Assembly: GCA_023146355.1 (NCBI GenBank)
Contig: JAGLCH010000258.1
Span: 1 to 13,607 of the forward strand
Direction: 5' to 3'
DNA from: Bacteriovoracaceae bacterium
Lineage (GTDB): Bacteria > Bdellovibrionota > Bacteriovoracia > Bacteriovoracales > Bacteriovoracaceae
DNA length: 13,607 bases
Position 1 is the stretch's first letter, and every line of letters begins with the position of its first letter. Of this stretch, positions 1 to 6,715 are shown piece by piece. A model generated the notes under the pieces. That model saw only the letters and a list, made by a program, of their open reading frames with translations, was not told the origin of the DNA and searched no databases. The position numbers were made by a program, and so were the translations under genes.

Positions 1-146
1 TTATAGCTAACTCAATTTCCTGATACGTCGGAGCTGAGTAGGATTAAATATTGTAGATGAGATAAAAGTGTACTTAACGGGTAGTCGCTGGAGTGCTACT
101 ATTTATGAGTCTTAATTATTATTTTGAGTGGATCGGAGAGTATGAT

Positions 147-530
147 ATGGATTTAATCGCTAAGGGTAGGAAAACTAAGCGCAGTGTTTTATTTGTCGCA
201 ATTCTCTTAGCTGCATTTTCATCGGGAGCACTAAAGCATTTTGGATACTCCATATACTATAGAATTGCCTGTGATTTCTTTGCTGTCTTTGCCGTCTCTA
301 TCCTCGTGGAGGAAGTTCTTACAGTTCGAGAGCTACCTTATAAGCTCCTCTATCGCTTAAAATCTTATAGCTATATTCTTCCCGCAACCGCCATTGTTTG
401 GCCATCTTACGATCTGATTTGCCATTTTGGTGGAACTTCAACTCAAGGCCTGTCTGTTTTCTTCGCCCTTTGGATATTTATGTTTGCCATTATTCGTAAA
501 ATTCACAAGACACAAAAAAGTTGCCAGTGA
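147..530 (+). CDS. Small integral membrane protein, unknown function
   Basis: The 127-residue product is hydrophobic, with about four possible membrane segments near residues 12-28, 38-56, 74-89 and 98-114, and basic ends (KGRKTKR at the start, RKIHKTQKS at the end). I chose the ATG at 147 because GGAGAG at 135-140 sits six bases upstream. In-frame starts also exist at 105 (ATG) and 93 (GTG), which would add 14 or 18 residues; GGAG at 90-93 makes the 105 start possible but its spacing is long. The stop at 528-530 lies two bases before the rlmN ATG, so the two genes are probably co-transcribed and translationally coupled. I do not recognise the family. Linkage to an RNA-modifying enzyme does not by itself give it a function. 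Confidence 0.7.
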   Translation: MDLIAKGRKTKRSVLFVAILLAAFSSGALKHFGYSIYYRIACDFFAVFAVSILVEEVLTVRELPYKLLYRLKSYSYILPATAIVWPSYDLICHFGGTSTQGLSVFFALWIFMFAIIRKIHKTQKSCQ

Positions 531-532
531 CT

Positions 533-1567
533 ATGAAAAAATCATTTTATGACTACAGTTTTAATGAACTAGAGAATCTGTTGATTGAAAATAGTCTTGG
601 AACTTCTGCTGCCCAAAGACTCTATAACTGGCACTACAAGAAAAAGAGAAATGACCAGTGTGATGATAGTATCTCAAAAGATACTTTAAAATTCTTGGGG
701 AAGGAACTGCATTTTGAACTTCCGGTGATAGATACTGTCTTTGAGGCCGAAGATCGAACAGTTAAATTTCTTTTTAAACTTCATGATGGATGTAAGGTCG
801 AGAGTGTACTTATTCCATTTCACAACAAATATTCCCTTTGTCTCTCCTCACAAGTAGGATGCGCCATGAAGTGCTCATTTTGCTATACTGGGACCCAAGG
901 ATTAAAACGTGACCTCTCGACAGATGAGATTGTTGGACAGTTTCTAGGGGCATGGAGATGGCTTAAGGAAAATCGTCCTGGGGAAGAGAGAATTTTAAAT
1001 ATTGTCTTTATGGGTCAAGGTGAGCCTCTTCACAATTTTGATGCAGTCAAAAAGGCCTGTGAAATATTTTTATCAAATTATGGCTGTTCAATTGGTGCCC
1101 AGAAAATCACAATTTCAACGGCAGGTTATATCCCTGGCCTTAAGAGATGGAATGATGAAATGCCCAGAGTAAATCTTGCGCTCTCGCTTCATTCCCCTTT
1201 CAATACTAAAAGAGATCAACTTATTCCTATTAACCGTAAGTATCCCATCGAAGAAGTTCTTGAGTATGTAGATAATATCCCCTTGAGTCGGAAGCAGTTT
1301 ATTACTTATGAATATTTACTAATTGCAAATTTTAATGACGGTGATGAGGATGCTCACAAGGTCGGAGAATTGCTAAATGGAAAAGAGGCCTATATTAATC
1401 TTATCCCTTTCAATCCCTTTGAGGGCTCGACTTTTAAAAGGCCCGAGCATAATGTTGTAGAGCATTTTAAAGAAGTTCTCGATAGCTATAAGATTCCAAC
1501 CCTGATTAGGGGTACTAAAGGGGATGATGTTCTCGCAGCTTGTGGCCAGCTCAATACTGCAAACTAG
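533..1567 (+). CDS. rlmN: Radical SAM 23S rRNA/tRNA adenosine C2-methyltransferase RlmN
   Basis: RlmN methylates C2 of adenosine in 23S rRNA (A2503) and in some tRNAs (A37), using a 4Fe-4S cluster, two SAM molecules and a transient methyl-cysteine. The 344-residue length is normal. The radical SAM motif CAMKCSFC places cluster cysteines at 110, 114 and 117, followed by the family-typical YTGTQGLKRDLSTDEIVGQ stretch. A GQGEPL motif follows, and the C-terminal CGQL supplies the second catalytic cysteine (C337). An N-terminal helical RNA-recognition region occupies about residues 1-95. I start at ATG 533, just after the upstream stop, rather than the TTG at 521 inside the preceding gene; no strong SD is visible, which fits coupling. 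Cfr is the main alternative. The context and the RlmN-like signature favour RlmN. Confidence 0.93.
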   Translation: MKKSFYDYSFNELENLLIENSLGTSAAQRLYNWHYKKKRNDQCDDSISKDTLKFLGKELHFELPVIDTVFEAEDRTVKFLFKLHDGCKVESVLIPFHNKYSLCLSSQVGCAMKCSFCYTGTQGLKRDLSTDEIVGQFLGAWRWLKENRPGEERILNIVFMGQGEPLHNFDAVKKACEIFLSNYGCSIGAQKITISTAGYIPGLKRWNDEMPRVNLALSLHSPFNTKRDQLIPINRKYPIEEVLEYVDNIPLSRKQFITYEYLLIANFNDGDEDAHKVGELLNGKEAYINLIPFNPFEGSTFKRPEHNVVEHFKEVLDSYKIPTLIRGTKGDDVLAACGQLNTAN

Positions 1568-1935
1568 GTATTATCTCCTATCTGATTGAGCCAGGTTATT
1601 GCCTCTTCAAGGCAAGTGAAAAGTGTGAGGTTGTATCCATCTTCAGAGCCAACTTTTTTCATAAACTCGTGATACTTTCCTTCACCTTGTGTTCTGATAA
1701 CCGCGATTTTAATTCTCTTGTCGACACCAAGAATTTCAAAGCTTTTCATCAATTCACCAATAGTATGAATCTTATCTTCAACTTCTGCTCCTCGGGTATC
1801 AACAAGAATGCGACTGCGTTGTTCCTTTGGATACTTTTTTATAATTTCACTAATGAAATCTTTAACAACTTCTGCTTTGTGATTCTCTAGGAATTTTACC
1901 CAGATAAATTGATTGTGGGATATTTTATAACTCAT
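1564..1935 (-). CDS. STAS/SpoIIAA-like small protein, function unknown
   Basis: This 123-residue soluble protein has the alternating strand/helix pattern of small STAS or SpoIIAA-like domains. A hydrophobic strand ending in VDTRGAEV (about residues 43-51) is followed by an amphipathic helix, a second buried strand (KIAVIRTQ), and a C-terminal FTCLEEAITWL segment typical of the last strand and helix of that fold. No transmembrane segment or signal peptide is visible. The start is supported by AAAGGA on the minus strand about six bases before the ATG. Its TAG stop overlaps the rlmN TAG on the opposite strand within one CTAG tetramer. The fold assignment rests on pattern recognition only. No partner kinase or phosphatase is encoded next to it, so a role in an anti-sigma switch cannot be claimed. 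Confidence 0.7.
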   Translation of the reverse strand: MSYKISHNQFIWVKFLENHKAEVVKDFISEIIKKYPKEQRSRILVDTRGAEVEDKIHTIGELMKSFEILGVDKRIKIAVIRTQGEGKYHEFMKKVGSEDGYNLTLFTCLEEAITWLNQIGDNT

Positions 1936-1952
1936 AGCTCGTCCTTTGAAAT

Positions 1953-1974
1953 GTACAGCGATTTATCGGTGTAC
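1953..1974. repeat. Imperfect inverted repeat upstream of the STAS-like gene
   Basis: The arms GTACA and TGTAC flank an inner CGA/TCG with one mismatch and a four-base TTTA loop. It lies just upstream of the SD of the minus-strand gene that starts at 1935. It could be an operator or a leader hairpin. No function is shown by the sequence. Confidence 0.35.
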
Positions 1975-1997
1975 GCTCAAAGAACCTGAGGAAGGTT

Positions 1998-2022
1998 AGC
2001 GACATAACAATATCATGTCGCT
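1998..2022. repeat. 8-bp stem hairpin after the TRM11-like methyltransferase gene
   Basis: AGCGACAT and ATGTCGCT form a perfect 8-bp stem with a nine-base loop, 17 bases past the stop of the minus-strand gene ending at 2039. There is no T tract on the minus strand, so it is not a classical intrinsic terminator. It may protect the mRNA 3' end or help Rho-dependent ending. Confidence 0.4.
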
Positions 2023-2038
2023 GAAATTGGTAGGGTAA

Positions 2039-2977
2039 TTATTTTTTTAGAACAATTATATCTCTTACAATTGATTCACTCATTCTGTGTGGAATAGTAA
2101 CATCAATTGGTTTGAGATTTAGCGATTCTGCCAGCTCAAGAAGTTTTTCTCTTTTGGGGTTATTTGAGTTGTAACCAATTACAATTACACCATCATCTCC
2201 GAGACATTTAGTCCACTGAGGGAGGCACTGCTCAATTGCCGCCAGAGGGTTTTTCTCGCCATTATAGGCTCGGTGCTGAACTCCGTAGGGCATATCTGTA
2301 ATAATTAGGTCAAAGCGCTCCTCTCTTAAGAGGTTTGGTGCATCACTAGAATCTCCAGTGATAAATTTGAAATTTTGACCTTCAGAGGTAAATTCGATAA
2401 ATTTACCAACACCGCTTTTAGTTTTCTTGGCAATAAATCCGTCTTTAACTTTTCCCGAAATTCCCGTGATCTTTGACCATTTTTTTACAATTTGAGTAAC
2501 ATCGTTCACAGCTTTGGGATCAATCTCAATACCCTTTGCATTGAGGCCATATCGCATGGCCCAGAGGAGAGTCGTTCCACGCCCACACATCGGATCTAAG
2601 ATTTTAACTTTTTGTATTTTATCGATTGATGCGAGACCTATGTTGAACATCAATTGTGTAAAGCGTTCGTTTGTCTTTCCTTTGAACTTGCTACCAAAGA
2701 TAAAATTATCATGAAGCTTGAAGTCGGGAGCGAGCTCGAGGGGAACCAATTTATTATCTATTCTTTCAAAGGCACCTTGAAAAAAAGAAAGTTTTGATAT
2801 CTTCTCGAGGTGTTTTTCATCAACTGTAATGTTAATAAACTGTAACATCCCAATTGGAGCGTGGACTGGTGTCAGCTCAGGGAAGCAAAATCTTAGCTCC
2901 TCGGTTGCGCAGGCAACGTAGTCGTTAAAGTAGGCAGCTTTTACTTCAGGGGAAATCAAGAGTGATATCTCTTTCAC
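2039..2977 (-). CDS. TRM11/UPF0020-like SAM-dependent nucleic acid methyltransferase
   Basis: The 312-residue protein has an N-terminal part of about 120 residues that may be a divergent RNA-binding (THUMP-like) domain, followed by a Rossmann methyltransferase domain. The SAM-binding motif I is DPMCGRGT at 128-135, followed by GIEIDP at 149-154. The catalytic motif IV is DMPYG at 228-232, a variant of the (D/N)PPY box of N2-guanine and N6-adenine methyltransferases. This combination is typical of the TRM11/Trm14/UPF0020 group that makes N2-methylguanosine in tRNA or rRNA, so an RNA substrate is favoured. The start codon is GTG, supported by TAAGGA about five bases upstream. It is divergent from the DUF1456 gene, with 232 bp between. 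The exact target nucleotide cannot be read from sequence. Confidence 0.82.
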   Translation of the reverse strand: MKEISLLISPEVKAAYFNDYVACATEELRFCFPELTPVHAPIGMLQFINITVDEKHLEKISKLSFFQGAFERIDNKLVPLELAPDFKLHDNFIFGSKFKGKTNERFTQLMFNIGLASIDKIQKVKILDPMCGRGTTLLWAMRYGLNAKGIEIDPKAVNDVTQIVKKWSKITGISGKVKDGFIAKKTKSGVGKFIEFTSEGQNFKFITGDSSDAPNLLREERFDLIITDMPYGVQHRAYNGEKNPLAAIEQCLPQWTKCLGDDGVIVIGYNSNNPKREKLLELAESLNLKPIDVTIPHRMSESIVRDIIVLKK

Positions 2978-3209
2978 GGTAGTCCTTAGTTTGAGTTTTC
3001 CATAACTTAGTCCATTCGTTGAGGTTGAGCAATAGGTATCACTTTGTGGTATGTAGATATTTCATATGATCAGAGGAATTGTCTCCCTGTTCGATAAATC
3101 TTTTTGGTAATTCATATTGTGATAAAAAAGTATGAAGATTTGTAAACATCCTTGTGAGAATCCACCATTTAATGCTAGAAACTTCATTAAACTATACACT
3201 TGGAGAATC

Positions 3210-3446
3210 ATGGCACTGACTAATAATGACATAATGAAAAAACTTAGAGTCGCTCACTCATTTCGCGATGACGACATTGTTGAAGTATTAAAGCTTGCTG
3301 ATTTTAAAATGACTAAGTCTGAGCTCTCTGCCATTTTTCGAAAAGAAGATCATGAGAAATATGTACCCTGCGGCGATCAATTACTGCGAAACTTTCTCGA
3401 TGGCCTTATCATAAAATTACGCGGGCCTATGCCACCTAAGAAGTAA
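3210..3446 (+). CDS. DUF1456 (YehS-like) protein, single repeat
   Basis: The 78-residue product matches the DUF1456 domain known from E. coli YehS: an N-terminal NNDIMKKLRVAHSF segment, DDDIVEVL, a central SAIFRKEDHEKY segment (the conserved RKED core) and LLRNFLDGLIIKLRG at the end. E. coli YehS carries two such units in about 156 residues; this protein has only one. I prefer the ATG at 3210, where homology begins and GGAGA lies just upstream, over the ATG at 3132, which would add 26 unrelated residues without a good ribosome site. The spacing at 3210 is short, so the longer form is not excluded. The molecular function of the family is not established. A YeaR-like gene follows 53 bases downstream on the same strand. 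Confidence 0.8.
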   Translation: MALTNNDIMKKLRVAHSFRDDDIVEVLKLADFKMTKSELSAIFRKEDHEKYVPCGDQLLRNFLDGLIIKLRGPMPPKK

Positions 3447-3499
3447 TTTAAATAAATAGTTGTGCCAAAATCACCAATCGTGGAGCACTTAGGAAATAT

Positions 3500-3847
3500 A
3501 TGAAAATACCATCAGATTTTGTTAATTACAGATCAACTAAAGTATTTACAAAGGATACTGTTCCCAAGCTGCTTGTGAAGTCTCACAATACCAAGGCAGG
3601 AGTATATGGAAAGATTACGGTACTTAATGGTGCCTTAAAATTCTATGGCCTAGAGAGTGATAATGGAGCGGTTGAGGCCGAAGTTTTAATTAGTGCAAAT
3701 GAATCTGCAATTTCGCCCCCTCAGTACTGGCACCGTGTTGAATTCACCACCGATGATACAACTTTCAAAATAGATTTTTATGCTCAAAAAGATTCTGATG
3801 TAGCAATAAAGAACTTATCTGAACGAGATGATGGGATTATTTCATAG
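3500..3847 (+). CDS. DUF1971 (YeaR-like) cupin-type protein
   Basis: This 115-residue protein aligns by eye along its length with E. coli YeaR (DUF1971). It has an IPSDFVNYRST opening, then AGVYGKITVLNGALKFYG, SPPQYWHRVEF and DTTFKIDFY. The single small beta-rich domain resembles a cupin; in the TehB family a related domain is fused to a tellurite-resistance methyltransferase. In E. coli yeaR belongs to a nitrate/NO-induced operon, so a role in nitrosative or metal stress is plausible here but not shown. AGGA at 3491-3494 with five bases before the ATG gives a good ribosome site. The 3' end overlaps the convergent methyltransferase gene by 11 bases. I see no clear NsrR or FNR site in the 53 bp upstream. 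Confidence 0.85.
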   Translation: MKIPSDFVNYRSTKVFTKDTVPKLLVKSHNTKAGVYGKITVLNGALKFYGLESDNGAVEAEVLISANESAISPPQYWHRVEFTTDDTTFKIDFYAQKDSDVAIKNLSERDDGIIS

Positions 3848-4451
3848 CTGAAAGTAGTTTTGTTACTTTTCCATTTACCGTTCCAGGAAGGTCAATAATC
3901 TGAGAGGTGCTGTTGCGGCCACAATACTCAATGCAGTCATCAAAATCTGGCCGTCCCGGATCTGCGATGAGTATGTGGGATACTCCTGAAGCAAAGGACC
4001 TCTTAATCAGAGAAATGATATCTTGTGCCACTTGTTCAGAGTAACAAACCTCCGCACCAATAATTAGATCAAATTCTTTTAGATCTGTTTCTTTTAAGTC
4101 ATTGAATGATGCGACTCGAGTTTGAATCACAACTCCATTTAGTTCTGCGTGAAGTTGAGCGATGGGAAGGACATGGGGGTCGAGATCTGAGCAGGTGACC
4201 TGACAGTCGAATTCTTGCGCAAGATAAACACCTAGTAGGCCTTGGCCGCATCCGATTTCTAACACGCGCTTATTTTTTAAATCAAAATTTCTTTCATGGA
4301 GGTAGTTAAGAAGGACAAGCGAGGTTGCCCAGACTTTATTTCCAAATTCAGTAGGCCGATTTCCGGCAAGGTAGTGCGCGCGAATCTTAGGGTGTGAGCC
4401 GGTAAAATATTTAAAATTATGTACTTGTTTTACTGTTTTGTTTTGAATCAT
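3837..4451 (-). CDS. METTL/FAM86-like class I SAM methyltransferase (Methyltransf_16 type)
   Basis: The 204-residue protein is a compact Rossmann methyltransferase. After a conserved N-terminal TEFGNKVWATSLVL stretch (residues 34-47) comes motif I, VLEIGCGQG at 63-71, then the acidic SDLDPH segment near 88-93 that binds the SAM ribose, and a GAEVCYSE motif at 132-139 in place of a nucleic-acid NPPY box. This layout matches the family of protein-lysine and nicotinamide N-methyltransferase homologues, so a protein or small-molecule substrate is more likely than DNA. The ribosome site is weak (AAGAA). The gene is convergent with the DUF1971 gene, overlapping it by 11 bases. The substrate is unknown. 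Confidence 0.8.
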   Translation of the reverse strand: MIQNKTVKQVHNFKYFTGSHPKIRAHYLAGNRPTEFGNKVWATSLVLLNYLHERNFDLKNKRVLEIGCGQGLLGVYLAQEFDCQVTCSDLDPHVLPIAQLHAELNGVVIQTRVASFNDLKETDLKEFDLIIGAEVCYSEQVAQDIISLIKRSFASGVSHILIADPGRPDFDDCIEYCGRNSTSQIIDLPGTVNGKVTKLLSAMK

Positions 4452-4474
4452 TTTATTCTTTTTAATTTGAGAAA

Positions 4475-4502
4475 TAAAAAAGGGAGCTTAAAAGCTCCCT
4501 TT
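4475..4502 (-). terminator. Intrinsic terminator of the cold-shock gene
   Basis: Read on the minus strand, AAAGGGAGCTT pairs with AAGCTCCCTTT around a two-base AA gap (effectively a loop of several A/T bases), and the stem runs into a T-rich tail. It starts 22 bases past the csp stop and lies just before the next minus-strand gene, so it separates the two transcripts. Confidence 0.85.
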
Positions 4503-4524
4503 CTTAAAGAAAATATATATTTAA

Positions 4525-4719
4525 TTATAATTTTCTAACTTGTACAGCACAAGGCCCTTTTTGACCTTCACCAACTTCATAATCAACTGAATCGCCTTCT
4601 TGAAGTTGACCCTGCTCAATACCAGTGATGTGAACAAATAGATCTTTCCCACCGTCGTCTGGTGTGATAAATCCGAAACCTTTTGCATCATTAAAAAACT
4701 TTACTTTACCTTGACTCAT
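4525..4719 (-). CDS. csp: CspA-family cold-shock protein
   Basis: The 64-residue product is a single cold-shock domain, a five-stranded OB fold that binds single-stranded RNA and DNA and melts mRNA structure. RNP1 is KGFGFI (residues 13-18) and RNP2 is DLFVHI (26-31), with the usual GKVKFFN opening and a KGPCAVQV end. AAGGAAG lies six bases before the ATG. The gene is monocistronic: 120 bp separate it from cysK upstream and a strong terminator follows. In that gap a TTGAAA at 4770-4765 on the minus strand could be a -35 element, but the matching -10 is poor. A cold-inducible leader as in E. coli cspA is possible but cannot be shown. Which Csp paralogue this is cannot be told from one locus. 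Confidence 0.95.
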   Translation of the reverse strand: MSQGKVKFFNDAKGFGFITPDDGGKDLFVHITGIEQGQLQEGDSVDYEVGEGQKGPCAVQVRKL

Positions 4720-4839
4720 AACTTACTTCCTTATTTCTTTTATAAACATTCGTAATCAATGTTTTTTCAAAAGTAATTTAACTCGGAATTGCAACTTTGT
4801 AAAATGGTGAAATCTTAAGATTGCAAGTCCTTGAAAACA

Positions 4840-5745
4840 TTACTCTGGGGTCGCACTTAGGTATCTTTCTCCCGTGTCTGGAAGCACGATAACCACTTTT
4901 TTACCCTGTAAATCTCTACTTTGGGCAAGTTTTTCAACTGCAGCAACTGCAGCTCCAGATGATACACCACAGGAGATCCCCTCAAGGAATGAGAGGGATT
5001 TCTGCCATTTTGAGGCACTTTCAAAGGAAACAGTCTGGATACTATTGATTAGTTCAGTATTTAAAACCTTAGGAATAAACCCTGCGCCAATCCCTTGTAT
5101 TTTATGTGGGCCGGGCCTTCCACCACTTAGTACAGGCGACTCTTCCGGCTCAACTGCAATAATTTGGGCATTAGGCATATTCTCATTTAAGTAACGTCCA
5201 ACGCCAGTAATTGTTCCACCAGTTCCCACTCCGGCAACAAAGTAGTCAAAGTTTTTTAGTTCTCTAACGATCTCAGGTCCAGTGGTTAGGTAGTGAGCAA
5301 GTGCATTTGCAGGATTATCAAATTGCCCTAAGGTAATATAGTTTTCATTTTCCTCTGCGAGAGCTACTGCTTTTTCAATCGCTCCCAACATTCCTTTTGG
5401 TCCAGCGGTCAGCTCAACTGTAGCACCAAAACTTTTGAGGATTTTCCTTCTTTCAATACTCATTGTTTCAGGCATGGTGATCACGACAGAATATCCTTTC
5501 ATGGCCGCAACCATAGCAATCCCAATTCCTGTGTTGCCACTCGATGGTTCTACTATTGTAACTCCATGCTTGAGTATTCCTCGACTTTCAGCATCTTCAA
5601 TCAGCGCTTTTGCTAATCTGTCTTTTACACTCGATCCTGGGTTAAAGCTCTCAACCTTTGCATACAGCTCAAGATCTAATTCTTTTGAAATGTTAGTCAA
5701 CTTTACAAGTGGAGTATTACCAATTGTATCTATTATCGTATTCAT
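4840..5745 (-). CDS. cysK: Cysteine synthase A (O-acetylserine sulfhydrylase)
   Basis: CysK uses PLP to replace the acetate of O-acetylserine with sulfide, giving cysteine. The 301-residue protein has all family marks: TIGNTPLVKL at the start, PLP lysine K41 in SSVKDR, the substrate loop SSGNTG (68-73), QFDNPAN starting at Q141, the PLP-phosphate loop GTGGT (174-178), the IQGIGAGFIP segment and SCGVSSGAA near the C-terminus. The GERYLS end is normal although the last residues, ATPE, differ from the common form. It begins nine bases after the cysE stop. Its SD (GGGAG) overlaps that stop codon (TAGGGAG), so it is clearly translated from the same mRNA as cysE. CysM is an alternative name, but the sequence and pairing favour CysK. 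Confidence 0.95.
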   Translation of the reverse strand: MNTIIDTIGNTPLVKLTNISKELDLELYAKVESFNPGSSVKDRLAKALIEDAESRGILKHGVTIVEPSSGNTGIGIAMVAAMKGYSVVITMPETMSIERRKILKSFGATVELTAGPKGMLGAIEKAVALAEENENYITLGQFDNPANALAHYLTTGPEIVRELKNFDYFVAGVGTGGTITGVGRYLNENMPNAQIIAVEPEESPVLSGGRPGPHKIQGIGAGFIPKVLNTELINSIQTVSFESASKWQKSLSFLEGISCGVSSGAAVAAVEKLAQSRDLQGKKVVIVLPDTGERYLSATPE

Positions 5746-5754
5746 TCATTCTCC

Positions 5755-6609
5755 CTATTTTTGAATCACAGTTTTTCCCTCAGGAACGCATTCTGTGAGC
5801 CATACATTTCCACCAATTGTGGCGCCTTTGCCAACTACAATACGACCTAGTATTGTTGCTCCAGCATATATTGTTACTTCATCTGCAATGATAGGATGTC
5901 TATTTATCCCTTTCATCGGATTTCCTTTACTATCTGTAGGGAAGCTCTTCGCTCCCAAAGTTACCCCTTGGTATATTTTTACTCCACTTCCAATTATTGC
6001 AGTTTCTCCAATGACTACACCTGTCCCGTGATCAATAAAAAATCCGTGACCGATTTCTGCACCGGGGTGAATATCAATTCCTGTTTTGGAGTGAGCAAGT
6101 TCTGATATGATCCTTGGAATAATTGATGCTCCAAGTTTGTATAGTAGGTGAGCAATTCTATGGTGAATCATTGCTCGAACACCGGGATACGCAAAAACAA
6201 CTTCATCAACATGCACTGCTGCAGGATCTCCGTAAAATGCAGAGTTTGCATCATTTAATAGGTCTTGCTGAAGTTGAGGAAGTGCCATCATGAATTTTTT
6301 TGCGATCGCTTTAGCACTTTCTTTACATTGCTCACAGCTGACTACAGATTTTTCTCCACAGATAAAGCAAATACCGCAGTGGACTTGTTCTACAACTATA
6401 TTTTCAATCAATTCGAGGTGGTTTTTAATTGATCCAACCTCACTCTCAGGATCGAAGTGACGTGGAAATGTTAAGGATGTAATCTCTTTTACTAAAAGAT
6501 ATAACCTCTTTCGAGATGGCAGCCCCACCGTTTGCTGGCATGTTTCGCTGCAGTGAGACTGAGTTGCAGTTGTAAAGTGCTCAACCAGTTCAAAAATGTA
6601 ATCACTCAT
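5755..6609 (-). CDS. cysE: Serine O-acetyltransferase, EpsC-type, with N-terminal cysteine cluster
   Basis: CysE acetylates serine from acetyl-CoA, the first step of cysteine synthesis, and pairs with the cysK gene next door. The 284-residue protein has an alpha-helical N-terminal half and a C-terminal left-handed beta-helix of hexapeptide repeats. It carries the active-site segments DIHPGAEIG and IDHGTGVVIGETA, and the RHPIIADEVTIYAGATILG stretch with the short insertion typical of the EpsC group. ATG 6609 is chosen because GAGGAG stands six bases upstream; a GTG 30 bases earlier lacks a ribosome site. Two oddities stand out. A cysteine cluster C-x2-C-x2-C-x7-C-x2-C sits at residues 78-95, with two more cysteines at 20 and 24. 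The C-terminus ends in VIQK, without the terminal isoleucine that docks into CysK in canonical complexes. Confidence 0.93.
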   Translation of the reverse strand: MSDYIFELVEHFTTATQSHCSETCQQTVGLPSRKRLYLLVKEITSLTFPRHFDPESEVGSIKNHLELIENIVVEQVHCGICFICGEKSVVSCEQCKESAKAIAKKFMMALPQLQQDLLNDANSAFYGDPAAVHVDEVVFAYPGVRAMIHHRIAHLLYKLGASIIPRIISELAHSKTGIDIHPGAEIGHGFFIDHGTGVVIGETAIIGSGVKIYQGVTLGAKSFPTDSKGNPMKGINRHPIIADEVTIYAGATILGRIVVGKGATIGGNVWLTECVPEGKTVIQK

Positions 6610-6640
6610 TCTGTACTCCTCAGCTAGTGAAGCCCACACT

Positions 6641-6666
6641 ATAATATTTACGATAGTAATCGCAAA
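6641..6666 (-). promoter_or_regulatory. Possible cysE-cysK promoter with overlapping palindrome
   Basis: On the minus strand a TATTAT box (6646-6641) lies about 31 bases before the cysE ATG. Directly upstream is an imperfect palindrome, 6647-6666, with arms TTT-CGAT and ATCG-AAA around AGTA. No good -35 hexamer is seen at 16-18 bp, which would suit an activator-dependent or repressor-controlled promoter. It is a suggestion only. Confidence 0.3.
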
Positions 6667-6715
6667 GTGAGTATTTCTATACGCTAATAGGTTTTAACAT
6701 TTTGTATGCTGATAC

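Noticed and set aside
1..146. Possible end of an upstream gene at the left edge
   Set aside because: All three plus frames stop within the first 20 or so bases and the minus frames give no start or family match. Nothing can be assigned.
533..1567. Cfr antibiotic-resistance methyltransferase instead of RlmN
   Set aside because: The cysteine-motif surroundings (YTGTQGLKRDLSTDEIVGQ) and the chromosomal housekeeping context fit RlmN; nothing suggests a resistance element.
1540..1890. Plus-strand open frame opposite the STAS-like gene
   Set aside because: It has no ribosome site or recognisable sequence and lies antisense to a better-supported gene with a good SD.
6610..6639. Ten-residue N-terminal extension of CysE from a GTG
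   Set aside because: No ribosome site precedes it, whereas GAGGAG stands six bases before the ATG at 6609.
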